In this document: piece after piece, positions 9,013 to 17,059 of the stretch
Position numbering within the stretch: position 1 is the first letter of the stretch
Layout of the letters: every line of letters begins with the position of its first letter
Assembly: GCA_964538065.1 (NCBI GenBank)
Contig: CAZIDG010000029.1
Location: 1 to 46,945 of the forward strand
From: G963664225 sp964538065
GTDB taxonomy: Bacteria; Verrucomicrobiota; Verrucomicrobiia; Limisphaerales; UBA1319
Reading direction: 5' to 3'
Length of the DNA: 46,945 bases
The notes under the pieces: model-generated
Told to the model about the DNA's origin: nothing
Database searches by the model: none
The model's input: only the letters and a program-made list of their open reading frames with translations
Program-made: the position numbers and the translations under genes

Positions 9013-9831
9013 ATGTATCGATACAAAAACATCATGCATTTGCAGGTGGCTCTGGCGGTGGGCTGCATAGGGTTGGGATTATTGTATTTCGTTTTCCTGC
9101 ATCCCGTGGCCCAGGAGGTTGATTCTCTGGATCCCAGGATCACCAGCATCTGGGATCGGCTCTTTGACATTAACCTGCGCAACCGGACCCGGGTGGGCAT
9201 GGATCTTGCCAGCATCAATGAAAGTCATCGTCTGGCTCAAAAGACCTTGGATTCAGTCCGGGATGCATCCGAGACAGCCCGCAAACGCCTTTGCCTTGAA
9301 CCTGAAGTGCAGGAGGTCATGCAACAACCGTTTCAGTTGCTCGACTATGATCGCAAACGGCTGCAATGCATCGAAGAGGTCAAGGCCCTTGGTCAGCAAA
9401 AGAAGGTAGCCTTGTCCCCTGAGGCCTTGCTTGCATATCCCGAATATGTCGTTGGGAACGAGCGTCCCGCCTTTCTATGGGCGCAACTTGCCGTGGTGCA
9501 TCATGTTCTGTCCACCGCTGTGGCCCAGGGGCCGACGCTGGTTAAATCATCGAAGATGCTGCCAACGCGTACCCATCGTGGGACTGAAGGGGATGGGCAG
9601 CAATGGCAGGAGGTTCCGGTACGCATTGAATTGGCGGGGAACATGGAGGCCATGGTCAGGGTTTTGACCGCCATGCCGCTGGTGGGCACCGAATTCAAAC
9701 AGTTTGATCTGGTCGAGGTAAGTCCGACAAAACCAGCGCTTTTTTTTGACCGCATGGTTTTGAAAGTCTCGACCAATGCCAACGAAGTGTTGCTCGACGC
9801 GGTTGTTTGCGGTTTTATTGAAGGTAAGTAA
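9013..9831 (+). CDS. PilO/GspM-like (Amuc_1100/1102-like) inner-membrane protein of module 1
   Basis: The 272-residue protein has one N-terminal transmembrane segment (about residues 9-29), then a charged, probably coiled-coil stretch and a C-terminal alpha/beta region containing EVPVRIELAGNMEAMVRVLTAMPLV. A motif of the type 'v.l.l.G.m..l..fl..l' is typical of the ferredoxin-like domain of PilO/GspM proteins. It begins nine bases after the PilM-N fusion and is followed by the PilP/GspC-like gene, so position and topology both support a pilus alignment-complex role. Primary sequence is too divergent for a firm family name. Confidence 0.68.
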   Translation: MYRYKNIMHLQVALAVGCIGLGLLYFVFLHPVAQEVDSLDPRITSIWDRLFDINLRNRTRVGMDLASINESHRLAQKTLDSVRDASETARKRLCLEPEVQEVMQQPFQLLDYDRKRLQCIEEVKALGQQKKVALSPEALLAYPEYVVGNERPAFLWAQLAVVHHVLSTAVAQGPTLVKSSKMLPTRTHRGTEGDGQQWQEVPVRIELAGNMEAMVRVLTAMPLVGTEFKQFDLVEVSPTKPALFFDRMVLKVSTNANEVLLDAVVCGFIEGK

Positions 9832-9866
9832 CGGCTCGCGAGCGTGTTGTCAGCGGGCACATAGAA

Positions 9867-10382
9867 ATGTTTGGAGCTATTGACAAAAGACTTATTGCAG
9901 CGGCGGTGCTGCTCGCCTGGCTTGTTTTCCTTGCCATCCAGATCGTGCGCAGTCTCGGTGGGGGCATGCCGCACGCACCTGAGCTTACCTATTTCGCTCC
10001 CATTGGAGCCAAGATCAATCGCGCCCGCCAGCTTGATGAGGCCTTTTCGTCGGCAATGATTCCGCGATTCAAACCGCCCAAGGCCACCAGCGATCCCTTT
10101 TATACCCCTCCGCCACCGGCGCCGCCGCCGGCGCCGCCGCCATCCAACACCAAACAGCTGGAATTGCTTTACCAGGGCTTCGTAAACAGCAGTCAGGGTG
10201 AAAAAAAGGCCTTTGTCATGGTGGGGGACAAGCTGGTTGTGGGTGGGGTTGGGACGAAAGTGGTTTTGAATTATCTCATTGCCGGGATTTCTCCCACCGT
10301 GCTCTCCCTCAAAGACGACAGCGGCAAGGAATTGCCTTTGTCCTTCAACGCCAAAATGCCGATTCAGGTGCCCGCCCAATGA
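9867..10382 (+). CDS. PilP/GspC-like inner-membrane protein of module 1
   Basis: The 171-residue protein has an N-terminal transmembrane helix (AAAVLLAWLVFLAIQIV), a periplasmic linker with a proline run (residues about 80-93), and a C-terminal domain. That domain (LLYQGFVNSSQGEKKAFVMV, then GDKLVVGGVGTKV and LSLKDDSGKELPL) resembles the homology region of GspC/PilP, which docks on the secretin N0 domain. It would link the inner-membrane complex to the paired secretins. The 35-bp gap before it contains the 10-bp palindrome GCTCGCGAGC (9834-9843). Its stop overlaps the ATPase start (ATGA at 10379-10382). Confidence 0.7.
   Translation: MFGAIDKRLIAAAVLLAWLVFLAIQIVRSLGGGMPHAPELTYFAPIGAKINRARQLDEAFSSAMIPRFKPPKATSDPFYTPPPPAPPPAPPPSNTKQLELLYQGFVNSSQGEKKAFVMVGDKLVVGGVGTKVVLNYLIAGISPTVLSLKDDSGKELPLSFNAKMPIQVPAQ
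10105..10145 (+). repeat. Proline-codon microrepeat in the PilP/GspC-like gene
   Basis: A run of CCG/GCG/CCA triplets encodes alternating Pro-Pro-Pro-Ala blocks in the periplasmic linker. Such a stretch can change length by slippage without breaking the frame. Confidence 0.6.
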
Positions 10383-12127
10383 ATGCGAAACACGATGCCT
10401 TGAAAAGGGAGGTCGGGGACCTGCTGTTGGAGTTGGGCAAGTTGACCGACAAACAACTGGAGTTGGTTCGGCGACGTCAGACTCGACTTCAGATTCCCCA
10501 GCACCGGGCCATCGTCGATCTGAACTATTGTTCGGAGGAAGATACCTATCGGGCCCTGGCAAACTTGAATCATCTTGAGTTCATCGACCTCTCGACGTCC
10601 GATATCGCGGAGGACGCGCTCAAGGATGTGCCGGTGAAGCTGGTGCTTCACTATAGGATTATACCTGTTGCCCTGGAAGCGGGGCTCCTGACGCTTGCCA
10701 TCAGCGAGCTGCCTCCGCTCAACGAGCAGGGCAACCTGCGCCTGCTGCTGGGCAAACGGCTCAAATTTGTCATTGCCACGCCCAGCAGTATTCACGCCGT
10801 GGTGAAGAAGCGCTATGGCATCGGGGCGGATACCATCGAGCAACTGCGCGATGGCCAGGGGGCTCAGGATGGCTACCAGGAGGTGGTCTTTGACCTCAAG
10901 GCCACCGAGGATAATAAAGCGGTCGATGCCAGCATCACCGCATTCGTGGATCAGATTTTGCTCGAAGCGCTCCGTTTGGATGCGACGGATATTCATCTCG
11001 AGCCCTATCCAAACACCGTCCGGCTTCGGTATCGTATTGATGGCCTGCTTCAAGATATTCCAACCCCGGCCGGGTTGCGCCAGGTGTATGATTCGCTGGT
11101 TTCGCGGTTGAAGGTCATGGCTGGATTGAACATTGCCGAGCGCCGCATTCCCCATGACGGTCGCATTGCGACCAAGACGGGCGATGAGGAGTACGCCCTG
11201 CGCGTTTCCATTATTCCCACCAAGCATGGCGAAGCGGTCTGTTTGCGTGTTTTGGGACGGCAAAGTCTGTTCCTTGATCTGGCCCAGTTGGGTATGGAGC
11301 CTGACCAGCATGCCACCATGGAGGCTTTGACGCGCCTGCCCCAGGGGATGGTGTTGATCACAGGTCCGACGGGCAGTGGCAAGACCACCACGCTGTATGC
11401 CGCCCTGGCCCATGCCAACGATTCAGGCCGCAAAATCATCACCATTGAAAACCCGGTTGAGTATCAACTGGATGGCATCTCTCAAATCCAGACCCATGAG
11501 GAGATTGGATTGACCTTTTCGAGCGGTCTCCGTTCCGTGTTGCGCCACGATCCGGATGTCATTTTGATTGGCGAGATACGTGATTCGGAAACCGCTGAAA
11601 TCGCCATTCGTGCTGCTCAGACCGGCCACTTGGTGTTTTCAACCCTCCACACCAACGACAGCGTGAGCGCCATCACCCGGTTGTTGGAGATGAAGATCGA
11701 GCCATTTCTGGTGGGGGCGTCTCTCGTATGCAGCATTGCCCAGCGCCTGGCACGGCGCATTTGCCGGAACTGCATGACGGAGGATCTGGATATTCCAGAC
11801 GCCACCCGCAAGGAGATGGCCGAGGCATTGGGGATCGCTCCAGCAGAGGTGAGGGCTTGGAAAGGCAAGGGATGTGTGGAGTGTAGTCAACACGGTTTTC
11901 GCGGTCGTGTTGCCTTGTATGAATTTTTTATCATGTCGGACGAAGTCGTCGATCTGCTGGCGCCGGGGGTAAGGACGGGCGATTTGCGCCGCGCGGCCAT
12001 GCGCAGTGGATGGAAGCCGTTGCGGCATCAGGGGTTCTTGAAGGTGCAAAGCGGCTTGATTTCGGTGTCGGAAATGCAGCGTTTGACCATGAAGGTGAAC
12101 GAATACGCGCTGCAACACAAAGAATGA
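10379..12127 (+). CDS. GspE/PilB-type assembly ATPase of module 1
   Basis: The 582-residue hexameric ATPase powers pilus or pseudopilus assembly at the cytoplasmic face. It has an N-terminal MshEN-like region (LLLELGKLTDKQLELV and FIDLSTSDIAEDALKDVP), an N2 domain (DATDIHLEPYPNTVRLRYRIDG), Walker A GPTGSGKTTTLYAAL near residue 328, Asp box and Walker B VILIGEIRDSETAEIA near 393, and a His box (STLHTNDSVSAITRLLEM). The GspE/PilB zinc site follows as CRNC and CVEC near residues 462 and 499. Extension ATPases have this zinc site and retraction ATPases (PilT) do not, so this is an assembly motor. It ends 57 bp before alr. Confidence 0.92.
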   Translation: MNAKHDALKREVGDLLLELGKLTDKQLELVRRRQTRLQIPQHRAIVDLNYCSEEDTYRALANLNHLEFIDLSTSDIAEDALKDVPVKLVLHYRIIPVALEAGLLTLAISELPPLNEQGNLRLLLGKRLKFVIATPSSIHAVVKKRYGIGADTIEQLRDGQGAQDGYQEVVFDLKATEDNKAVDASITAFVDQILLEALRLDATDIHLEPYPNTVRLRYRIDGLLQDIPTPAGLRQVYDSLVSRLKVMAGLNIAERRIPHDGRIATKTGDEEYALRVSIIPTKHGEAVCLRVLGRQSLFLDLAQLGMEPDQHATMEALTRLPQGMVLITGPTGSGKTTTLYAALAHANDSGRKIITIENPVEYQLDGISQIQTHEEIGLTFSSGLRSVLRHDPDVILIGEIRDSETAEIAIRAAQTGHLVFSTLHTNDSVSAITRLLEMKIEPFLVGASLVCSIAQRLARRICRNCMTEDLDIPDATRKEMAEALGIAPAEVRAWKGKGCVECSQHGFRGRVALYEFFIMSDEVVDLLAPGVRTGDLRRAAMRSGWKPLRHQGFLKVQSGLISVSEMQRLTMKVNEYALQHKE

Positions 12128-12184
12128 TCCGGTTTGATTGCCGGGACTACGCTTCTTTCATGCGTTCCGGGTGCTTCTTGACTT

Positions 12185-13327
12185 ATGAAACTTGCATACC
12201 GCTGTTGGGCGGAAATTGATCTCAGTGCTTTACGGGAAAACCTGGTGTGGATTCGCGATCGTGTCGGACCAGACGTCCGCATCATGACCGTGGTTAAGGC
12301 GGATGCCTATGGGCATGGGCTGAAGCAGATTGCGGCTCTCCTCATGCAGAGTGGCACAGATGTCTTTGGGGTGGCCAATCTGGCGGAGGCGAGGAATATT
12401 CGGGCTGTGGGCCCCGGGTGGCCCGTGCTTATGTTGGGCGCCTGTCTGCCAGACGAGGTGGAAACAGCCGTGCGGGATGAGGTCATGCCCACGGTCTCCA
12501 CACTTCAGGAGGGACAGTGGTTTTCGGCTGCGGCTACCCGTCTCAACAAGACCGTGCGTTTGCATGTCAAAGTTGACACTGGCATGGGGCGGCTTGGCGT
12601 GGAGCCTGATAAAGCCCCTGCGTTGATAGCCCAACTGGCGGCTTTGCCGGGAATCAAGGTTCAGGGACTTTACAGCCATTATAGCGCCGTGGAGGATGAC
12701 GTTGCGTTTACGCGCCGCCAGGCGGACGCCTTTCTGGGATTAGTGCGCCAGATCAAGAAGGAAGGCATGGATATTCCATGGATCCACTCCAATAGCAGCG
12801 GTGGCTTGTTGCTGGAACCCAGCACCATATTCAATCTTGTGCGACCTGGGTTGCTGGTTTATGGAGTGCTGCCCCAGGGCACCCGCCCCATTGACGCTGG
12901 GCTCAAGGTTCATTTTCGTGCCGCATTGTCATTTCATTGCCGAGTCAGCCTGGTCAAAACCATTGCTGCTGGACGGCCCATCAGTTATGGGCATACATTT
13001 GTGTCATCTGCTCCCATGAAGGTGGCGACACTTACCGCCGGCTATGGCGACGGTTATTTGAGGGCTGGCAGCAACCGGGCTGAAGTGTTGATTCGAGGGA
13101 AGCGTTGCCGCATTGTCGGACGCATCACGATGGATCAAATGGTGGCTGATGTCACGCAGGTGCCGGATGTTGAATCTGGAGATGAAGTGGCGTTGATAGG
13201 ACGGCAGGGCGCTGAGGAAATCACGGCTACGGAACTGGCCGGTTGGTTTAATACCATTCCCTGGGAGGTGTTGACCAACATCACCTACCGGGTGCCGCGC
13301 ATATATCAGGGAGGCCACGCTGCCTGA
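12185..13327 (+). CDS. alr: Alanine racemase
   Basis: This PLP-dependent enzyme interconverts L- and D-alanine for peptidoglycan synthesis. The 380-residue length is standard. Lys38 in MTVVKADAYGHG is the Schiff-base lysine. HVKVDTGMGRLGV, the PLP-site HSNSSGGLL region and LTAGYGDGYLR with the second catalytic base (Tyr) are all present, as is RITMDQMVADVT. It lies 57 bp after the module 1 ATPase on the same strand and may be transcribed with it by read-through, though there is no functional link. A hairpin with a short T-run follows. Confidence 0.95.
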   Translation: MKLAYRCWAEIDLSALRENLVWIRDRVGPDVRIMTVVKADAYGHGLKQIAALLMQSGTDVFGVANLAEARNIRAVGPGWPVLMLGACLPDEVETAVRDEVMPTVSTLQEGQWFSAAATRLNKTVRLHVKVDTGMGRLGVEPDKAPALIAQLAALPGIKVQGLYSHYSAVEDDVAFTRRQADAFLGLVRQIKKEGMDIPWIHSNSSGGLLLEPSTIFNLVRPGLLVYGVLPQGTRPIDAGLKVHFRAALSFHCRVSLVKTIAAGRPISYGHTFVSSAPMKVATLTAGYGDGYLRAGSNRAEVLIRGKRCRIVGRITMDQMVADVTQVPDVESGDEVALIGRQGAEEITATELAGWFNTIPWEVLTNITYRVPRIYQGGHAA

Positions 13328-13348
13328 GGGATCGTTGATCCCTTTATT
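13327..13348 (+). terminator. Probable rho-independent terminator after alr
   Basis: Inverted repeat AGGGATC-GTT-GATCCCT (13327-13343) is followed by TTATT. It starts on the last bases of alr and lies between the convergent alr and nikR stops. The stem is only seven pairs and the T-run is interrupted, so strength is moderate. Confidence 0.55.
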
Positions 13349-13800
13349 CAACAGGGCAGGTCCTTGCCGGTGGTTGTGACCGTCAGTTTCCCATGTTTGA
13401 CGCCCTTGGCGGCGATCAGGCGGTCCGCCATGCTTTTGACTTCAGCATGACGGCCCTTGACGACGAGGACTTCGAGACAATTGTGATGGTCCAAATGCAC
13501 GTGTAATGAGGATATGATCTCGCCCAGGTGGTCGTGTTGCAAATGCGTCAGGATCTCCTGCACGTGCGGCTTGTGATGATCGTAAACGAGCGTGATGGTC
13601 CCCGCAATTTCCTCCTGCCCGCCCTCAAGGGGATGTTCCACCAGATAATCGCGGATCATGTCTGCCACAGCCTGGGAACGGTTGGTGTAGCCCTGGGCAC
13701 CCACGACCGCGTCATACTGGCTGAGCAGTTTTTCCGGAAGCGACACACTGAATCGCGTGACTTGTTCTGGCTTCATAATTGTGAAGCCATGATGAGCCAT
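13348..13800 (-). CDS. nikR: Nickel-responsive ribbon-helix-helix regulator NikR
   Basis: NikR is a transcription factor that binds DNA when loaded with Ni(II). The N-terminal ribbon-helix-helix reads VTRFSVSLPEKLLSQYD with NRSQAVADMIRDYL. The C-terminal ACT-like domain keeps the full His3-Cys nickel site: with Met1 at 13800, His89, His100, His102 and Cys108 have the same spacings as His76, His87, His89 and Cys95 of E. coli NikR. Two starts are possible. The ATG at 13800 gives 150 residues; the ATG at 13776 gives 142 and matches the usual NikR N-terminus (MKPEQVTRFSVSLP). It lies 41 bp downstream of the metal permease gene on the same strand, so it is probably the last gene of that operon. 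Confidence 0.92.
   Translation of the reverse strand: MAHHGFTIMKPEQVTRFSVSLPEKLLSQYDAVVGAQGYTNRSQAVADMIRDYLVEHPLEGGQEEIAGTITLVYDHHKPHVQEILTHLQHDHLGEIISSLHVHLDHHNCLEVLVVKGRHAEVKSMADRLIAAKGVKHGKLTVTTTGKDLPC
13769..13788. promoter_or_regulatory. 20-bp near-perfect palindrome over the second nikR start codon
   Basis: GGCTTCATAATTGTGAAGCC pairs with itself at 18 of 20 positions and covers the alternative ATG (13774-13776). The octamer TCATAATT occurs again upstream at about 13819. It could be an autoregulatory operator, an RNA hairpin that masks the inner start, or chance. It does not match the GTATGA-type NikR half-site. Confidence 0.35.
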
Positions 13801-13841
13801 CAGGGGGGCTCGCGCAAATCATAATTAACCCTGGCGGGCAC

Positions 13842-14660
13842 TCAGACCCTTCGAAGCCACCGCGCCCAGGACCAGCAGGCTAATACCACGAGAGAGGATG
13901 TCAGGACGACTGTGGCTCCTGCCGGCCAATTCAGCATGGTTGCCAGTCCCAGCCCTCCTGCAGAGCTGGTGATGCCCAGAAGGACGGACCACCACAGGGC
14001 GGCGCGTGCATTACGTGCCACATGAAAAGCGCCAATGGCGGGATTCGCCACCAGACTGTATATCATCAGGCCGCCGATGCTCTGAAAATTGACGGTCATG
14101 ATGATGGCCGTCAGAATAAGAAAACCTGTCCACACGAGGTTGACGTGAATGCCCGATGCAAGGGCATCTTCACATGAAAACAGAATGGCGATCGTCTCTT
14201 TGGAAAACAAGGCAAGGAATCCAACGAGCAATCCTCCTCCAGCAAGCATGAAACATACATCCCGCCATCGACAGAACGCCAGATTGCCCCACAAGAGCGC
14301 CCGTAAATCATGGTCGCTGTGGCCGGTGGCATTGAGCATGCCCATGCCCAGCAAGGCAAGGCCCATGGAGAGTGAGAACAAAAGCCCCATGATGTTGTTG
14401 GTGTCTCCCTGCGAACGGCGTGGCCTGAGCAATCCCAGAGCCAGTGCGGTGGCCACGGCTCCCGCCAATGCTGGCGCCATGAGCAACTCCTGATCCAATC
14501 CTGCAAGGGCGCCAAAAACCGCTCCAGCCAGCGCTGCATGGGCCACACACACGCCCAGGAATGACATGCGCATGCCGACAATATAGGTGCCCAACGCCCC
14601 GCTGGTCCCACCGGCCAGGAGGCTTGCAAGTATGATGGGCATCCAAAAGGCGGCATCCAT
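13842..14660 (-). CDS. Metal ABC transporter permease (ZnuB/MntB family), probably for nickel
   Basis: This 272-residue integral membrane protein belongs to the ABC-3 permease family. About eight hydrophobic segments are present, with family motifs GALGTYIVGMRMSFLGVCVAHAALAGAVFG near the N-terminus, MTVNFQSIGGLMIYSLVANPAIGA and SSAGGLGLATMLNWPAGATVVL near the C-terminus. It is three bases downstream of the ATPase gene. The family usually carries Zn or Mn. The NikR gene immediately downstream and the Cys-containing binding protein upstream suggest nickel here (inference). Confidence 0.88.
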   Translation of the reverse strand: MDAAFWMPIILASLLAGGTSGALGTYIVGMRMSFLGVCVAHAALAGAVFGALAGLDQELLMAPALAGAVATALALGLLRPRRSQGDTNNIMGLLFSLSMGLALLGMGMLNATGHSDHDLRALLWGNLAFCRWRDVCFMLAGGGLLVGFLALFSKETIAILFSCEDALASGIHVNLVWTGFLILTAIIMTVNFQSIGGLMIYSLVANPAIGAFHVARNARAALWWSVLLGITSSAGGLGLATMLNWPAGATVVLTSSLVVLACWSWARWLRRV

Positions 14661-14663
14661 GGA

Positions 14664-15455
14664 TCACACGCCTCCCGGAATCACCCTGTAACGGCCTTCA
14701 TGCCGCCAGAGCTTCAAGTTTACCCCATACAGACCCGACAGCCGCTCTGGAGTCATGACGCTTTGGGGCGTGCCTGAGTCAATGAGACGACCTTTGTCGA
14801 GTAGATGCAGCCTTTCGCATGCGGGGGGAAGATCTTCCAACTCATGGCACACCATCACAACCGTCAACGCGTAATCTTTATGCAGCTTGCTGATCACGCG
14901 AATAATGGTTTCCCGGCCTCCCATATCGAGGTTCGCGGTGGGTTCATCGAGCAATAGGAGTTCGGGTTCCTGGACGAGTGCGCGCGCGATCAGGCATTTG
15001 CGTTGTTCCCCGCCGCTAATTTCGGTGTACAGAGCATCGGATAAGGAGGTCAGTCCGAGCCGCTCCATCCATATGTCCACGAGACAATGGTCTGCATGCG
15101 AGAGTGCATGGAACAATCCAGCTCGTGCTGTCCGGCCCATTGATACCACTTCGCGCACGGTGATGGGGGCTTCCACGACTCTGCCGGCGGCTTGGGGGAT
15201 ATATCCTAGCCGTTGGCGCAAGATGGCCCATTGGGAACCAGTGAGGAAGGTCGTATCCTGTCCCAGAACACGGATGGCCCCGCGAGTGGTCTTTTCCAGT
15301 CCAAGACAGAGTTTAACGAGCGTGCTTTTTCCTGCGCCATTGGGTCCGACCAGGGCTGTGATGCGGCCTGCCTCCATGGCCAAATGACCCACGTCCAGGA
15401 TGGTGCGATGCATGTGCCGCACGCAGACCTGGTTGAGTTCAATGGCGGGATGCAT
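14664..15455 (-). CDS. Metal ABC transporter ATP-binding protein (ZnuC/MntA family)
   Basis: The 263-residue cytoplasmic ATPase energises the adjacent permease. Walker A GPNGAGKSTLVK is near residue 37, the signature is ISGGEQRKCLIARAL, Walker B is LLLLDEPTANLD and the H-loop VCHELEDL. Note the Cys in the signature helix and in VMVCHE. It is separated by 8 bp from the binding-protein gene and by 3 bp from the permease gene, as expected for one operon. Confidence 0.9.
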   Translation of the reverse strand: MHPAIELNQVCVRHMHRTILDVGHLAMEAGRITALVGPNGAGKSTLVKLCLGLEKTTRGAIRVLGQDTTFLTGSQWAILRQRLGYIPQAAGRVVEAPITVREVVSMGRTARAGLFHALSHADHCLVDIWMERLGLTSLSDALYTEISGGEQRKCLIARALVQEPELLLLDEPTANLDMGGRETIIRVISKLHKDYALTVVMVCHELEDLPPACERLHLLDKGRLIDSGTPQSVMTPERLSGLYGVNLKLWRHEGRYRVIPGGV

Positions 15456-15463
15456 GGGTAGGT

Positions 15464-16336
15464 TTAGTGACCGATTAAAAGACGAACGTTCGATAACACC
15501 ATCTGGTCAAAGGCATCCTGACCCAGACTCGGATTCGGAAAATTCTCGAGAATGATGACGGGCAGGTGCAGACGTTCACCCAGGGCATCTGCGGCTCGAC
15601 GTCCCTCGGGAGCGTTGGCCACCACCACACGCGCCTTTTGATCCAATGCAATCTGAATGGCGTGGTCCATCTCTCCTGGACGAACAAGGTCGACGCTTTG
15701 AAAAGTGGCTGCCACCTGCCATCCCATGTCTTCGCAAAAGGCTCTTTGTCGAGGACTTGCTATAGCCACCTGATTCGTCATTCCCGTTTGTTCGAATTGA
15801 GCCCGCGCACGCTGATAGGTGGTGCTCGTCCTGGATTGGATTTCGAACAATCTCTGATGGATCCTGTCCTTGTCTGCCAGACCGGTCTCAACCAGCACCC
15901 TCCCGATTTGTTCGCAGACCGAGTAATAGACCTGCGCCTGGCACATGCCTCCTGATGCTTGGATGCTGGCAATGTGCAGATTTGTATTGGCTGCCAGTTT
16001 GTGGTCGAGTCCTTTCTGAAAATCAAAGCGAAGGAGCAGCTGGCAATGCTGCAAGGCATAGGCTTGCTGGATGGTCAGGTCGAAGTGTCCCGGACACCCA
16101 CCCGGTTCCGCCATCGGCATGATGGATGCTTGGGTGCCTAGAAGATCGTGCGCTGCGCATTCGAGATAGGAATTAGCTGCGGCAATGTCATATGTCTTTG
16201 GAGATGCAGGATGACACCCCATTCCGAGCAATAGGGAAAACACCAGTGCAGTAATGCCTATGCACTGCCGTGCGAATGTGCGGAGTGCTGTCAGACGAGC
16301 GGGGAGGGTATGGCGGTTGTAAAAGACAAATATCAT
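15464..16336 (-). CDS. Metal-binding lipoprotein of the ABC transporter (ZnuA/TroA-like, Cys-containing variant)
   Basis: This 290-residue substrate-binding protein has signal peptide and lipobox LGMGC (Cys about residue 40), so it is membrane-anchored. The fold is the cluster A-I (ZnuA/TroA) type: early motif GGCPGHFDLTIQQA corresponds to the first metal His (PHxxEP-like), followed by a long helix and the second lobe. At the places where ZnuA/TroA normally have the second and third His, this protein has GGMCQAQVYYSVC and RAFCEDMGW, so Cys may replace His. That would suit a softer metal such as nickel. An open frame runs upstream to 16567, but the ATG at 16336 fits the signal peptide and overlaps the pseudopilin stop (ATGA). 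Confidence 0.85.
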   Translation of the reverse strand: MIFVFYNRHTLPARLTALRTFARQCIGITALVFSLLLGMGCHPASPKTYDIAAANSYLECAAHDLLGTQASIMPMAEPGGCPGHFDLTIQQAYALQHCQLLLRFDFQKGLDHKLAANTNLHIASIQASGGMCQAQVYYSVCEQIGRVLVETGLADKDRIHQRLFEIQSRTSTTYQRARAQFEQTGMTNQVAIASPRQRAFCEDMGWQVAATFQSVDLVRPGEMDHAIQIALDQKARVVVANAPEGRRAADALGERLHLPVIILENFPNPSLGQDAFDQMVLSNVRLLIGH

Positions 16337-17058
16337 GGGGTGCAAATCTGAGTGCCTTCCCGTGTGGCGATGCGTGTCAAAATGCCGCCCTGCGCCCTTC
16401 CGTTGTACCAGGAATCCGCTGCCAGTGGAGCATGGACGTGCTGGGCTCGTTCGCCTTGTGGCTTGGGCCCCATACTCCAAATAACCCACCGAATGGGGCT
16501 GTTCCTGGAATCGCTGAAATAGGCGCCTTCGTGACTTCTGCCACGCGGGAAATCTGAAGGCACCCATAATTTGTACAATCCGCCATCGCTGCCATTGAGT
16601 AAACAGTGGCCGGGGGCAGCAAATTTATAGGTGTGCCCGCGGTTAAAGGGGTCCTCCATATGGCCCTTCATGCCTGGTTTGTGGCTGGTGGGAATGTAAC
16701 GACTGCGCGCGAGCTCCTCGGGTAACTCGCACCAGTGCGCCGCCAAATCTGAATTGCAGTTGATCCTTGTGGGGGGCAGTGCCCCGTTGTTGTCCTGGGA
16801 ATACATTTCCAGAGCGAGGCCCAGACCTGCCAGTTCACCACGCACTCGTGCAATCATGGCCTTTTCCTTGGCACCCGCCAGGGCAGGTAGAAGAAGTCCG
16901 CACAAAATCGATAGGATTGCGATGACCACCAGCAGTTCCACAAGGCTGAATCCACCCATGAGCGGGGCAGACACATGTGTGCGCCAGGTCCCTTGATGCG
17001 TCCCCTCTTCGAAAAGGGATCGATCGACAATGGATTTGACTTGTGGCGGACAGCACAT
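16333..17058 (-). CDS. Type II/IV pseudopilin-like protein heading the metal-uptake operon
   Basis: The prepilin signature is GGFSLVELLVVIAILSILCGLLLPAL, with the cleavage Gly, Phe+1 and Glu+5 intact, then a long amphipathic helix (AKEKAMIARVRGELAGLGLALEMYSQ) and a C-terminal globular domain with several Cys (NCNSDLAAHWC, GHCLL, QICTP). Start is uncertain. The ATG at 17058 gives 241 residues with a long leader of about 35. A GTG at 16974 would give a more usual leader of eight (MSAPLMGG). Neither has a clear ribosome binding site. The stop overlaps the start of the metal-binding lipoprotein gene, so this pseudopilin appears to be co-translated with a transporter rather than with secretion genes. 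Confidence 0.85.
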   Translation of the reverse strand: MCCPPQVKSIVDRSLFEEGTHQGTWRTHVSAPLMGGFSLVELLVVIAILSILCGLLLPALAGAKEKAMIARVRGELAGLGLALEMYSQDNNGALPPTRINCNSDLAAHWCELPEELARSRYIPTSHKPGMKGHMEDPFNRGHTYKFAAPGHCLLNGSDGGLYKLWVPSDFPRGRSHEGAYFSDSRNSPIRWVIWSMGPKPQGERAQHVHAPLAADSWYNGRAQGGILTRIATREGTQICTP

Positions 17059-17059
17059 C

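Noticed and set aside
9501..10562. 353-codon minus-strand frame across the PilO- and PilP-like genes
   Set aside because: It covers two plus-strand genes and an intergenic gap. Its Arg-rich run is just the complement of the proline codon repeat.
10379..12127. Identification as a PilT retraction ATPase
   Set aside because: The protein is too long and has the N-terminal MshEN-like region and the two Cys pairs of the GspE/PilB zinc site, which PilT lacks.
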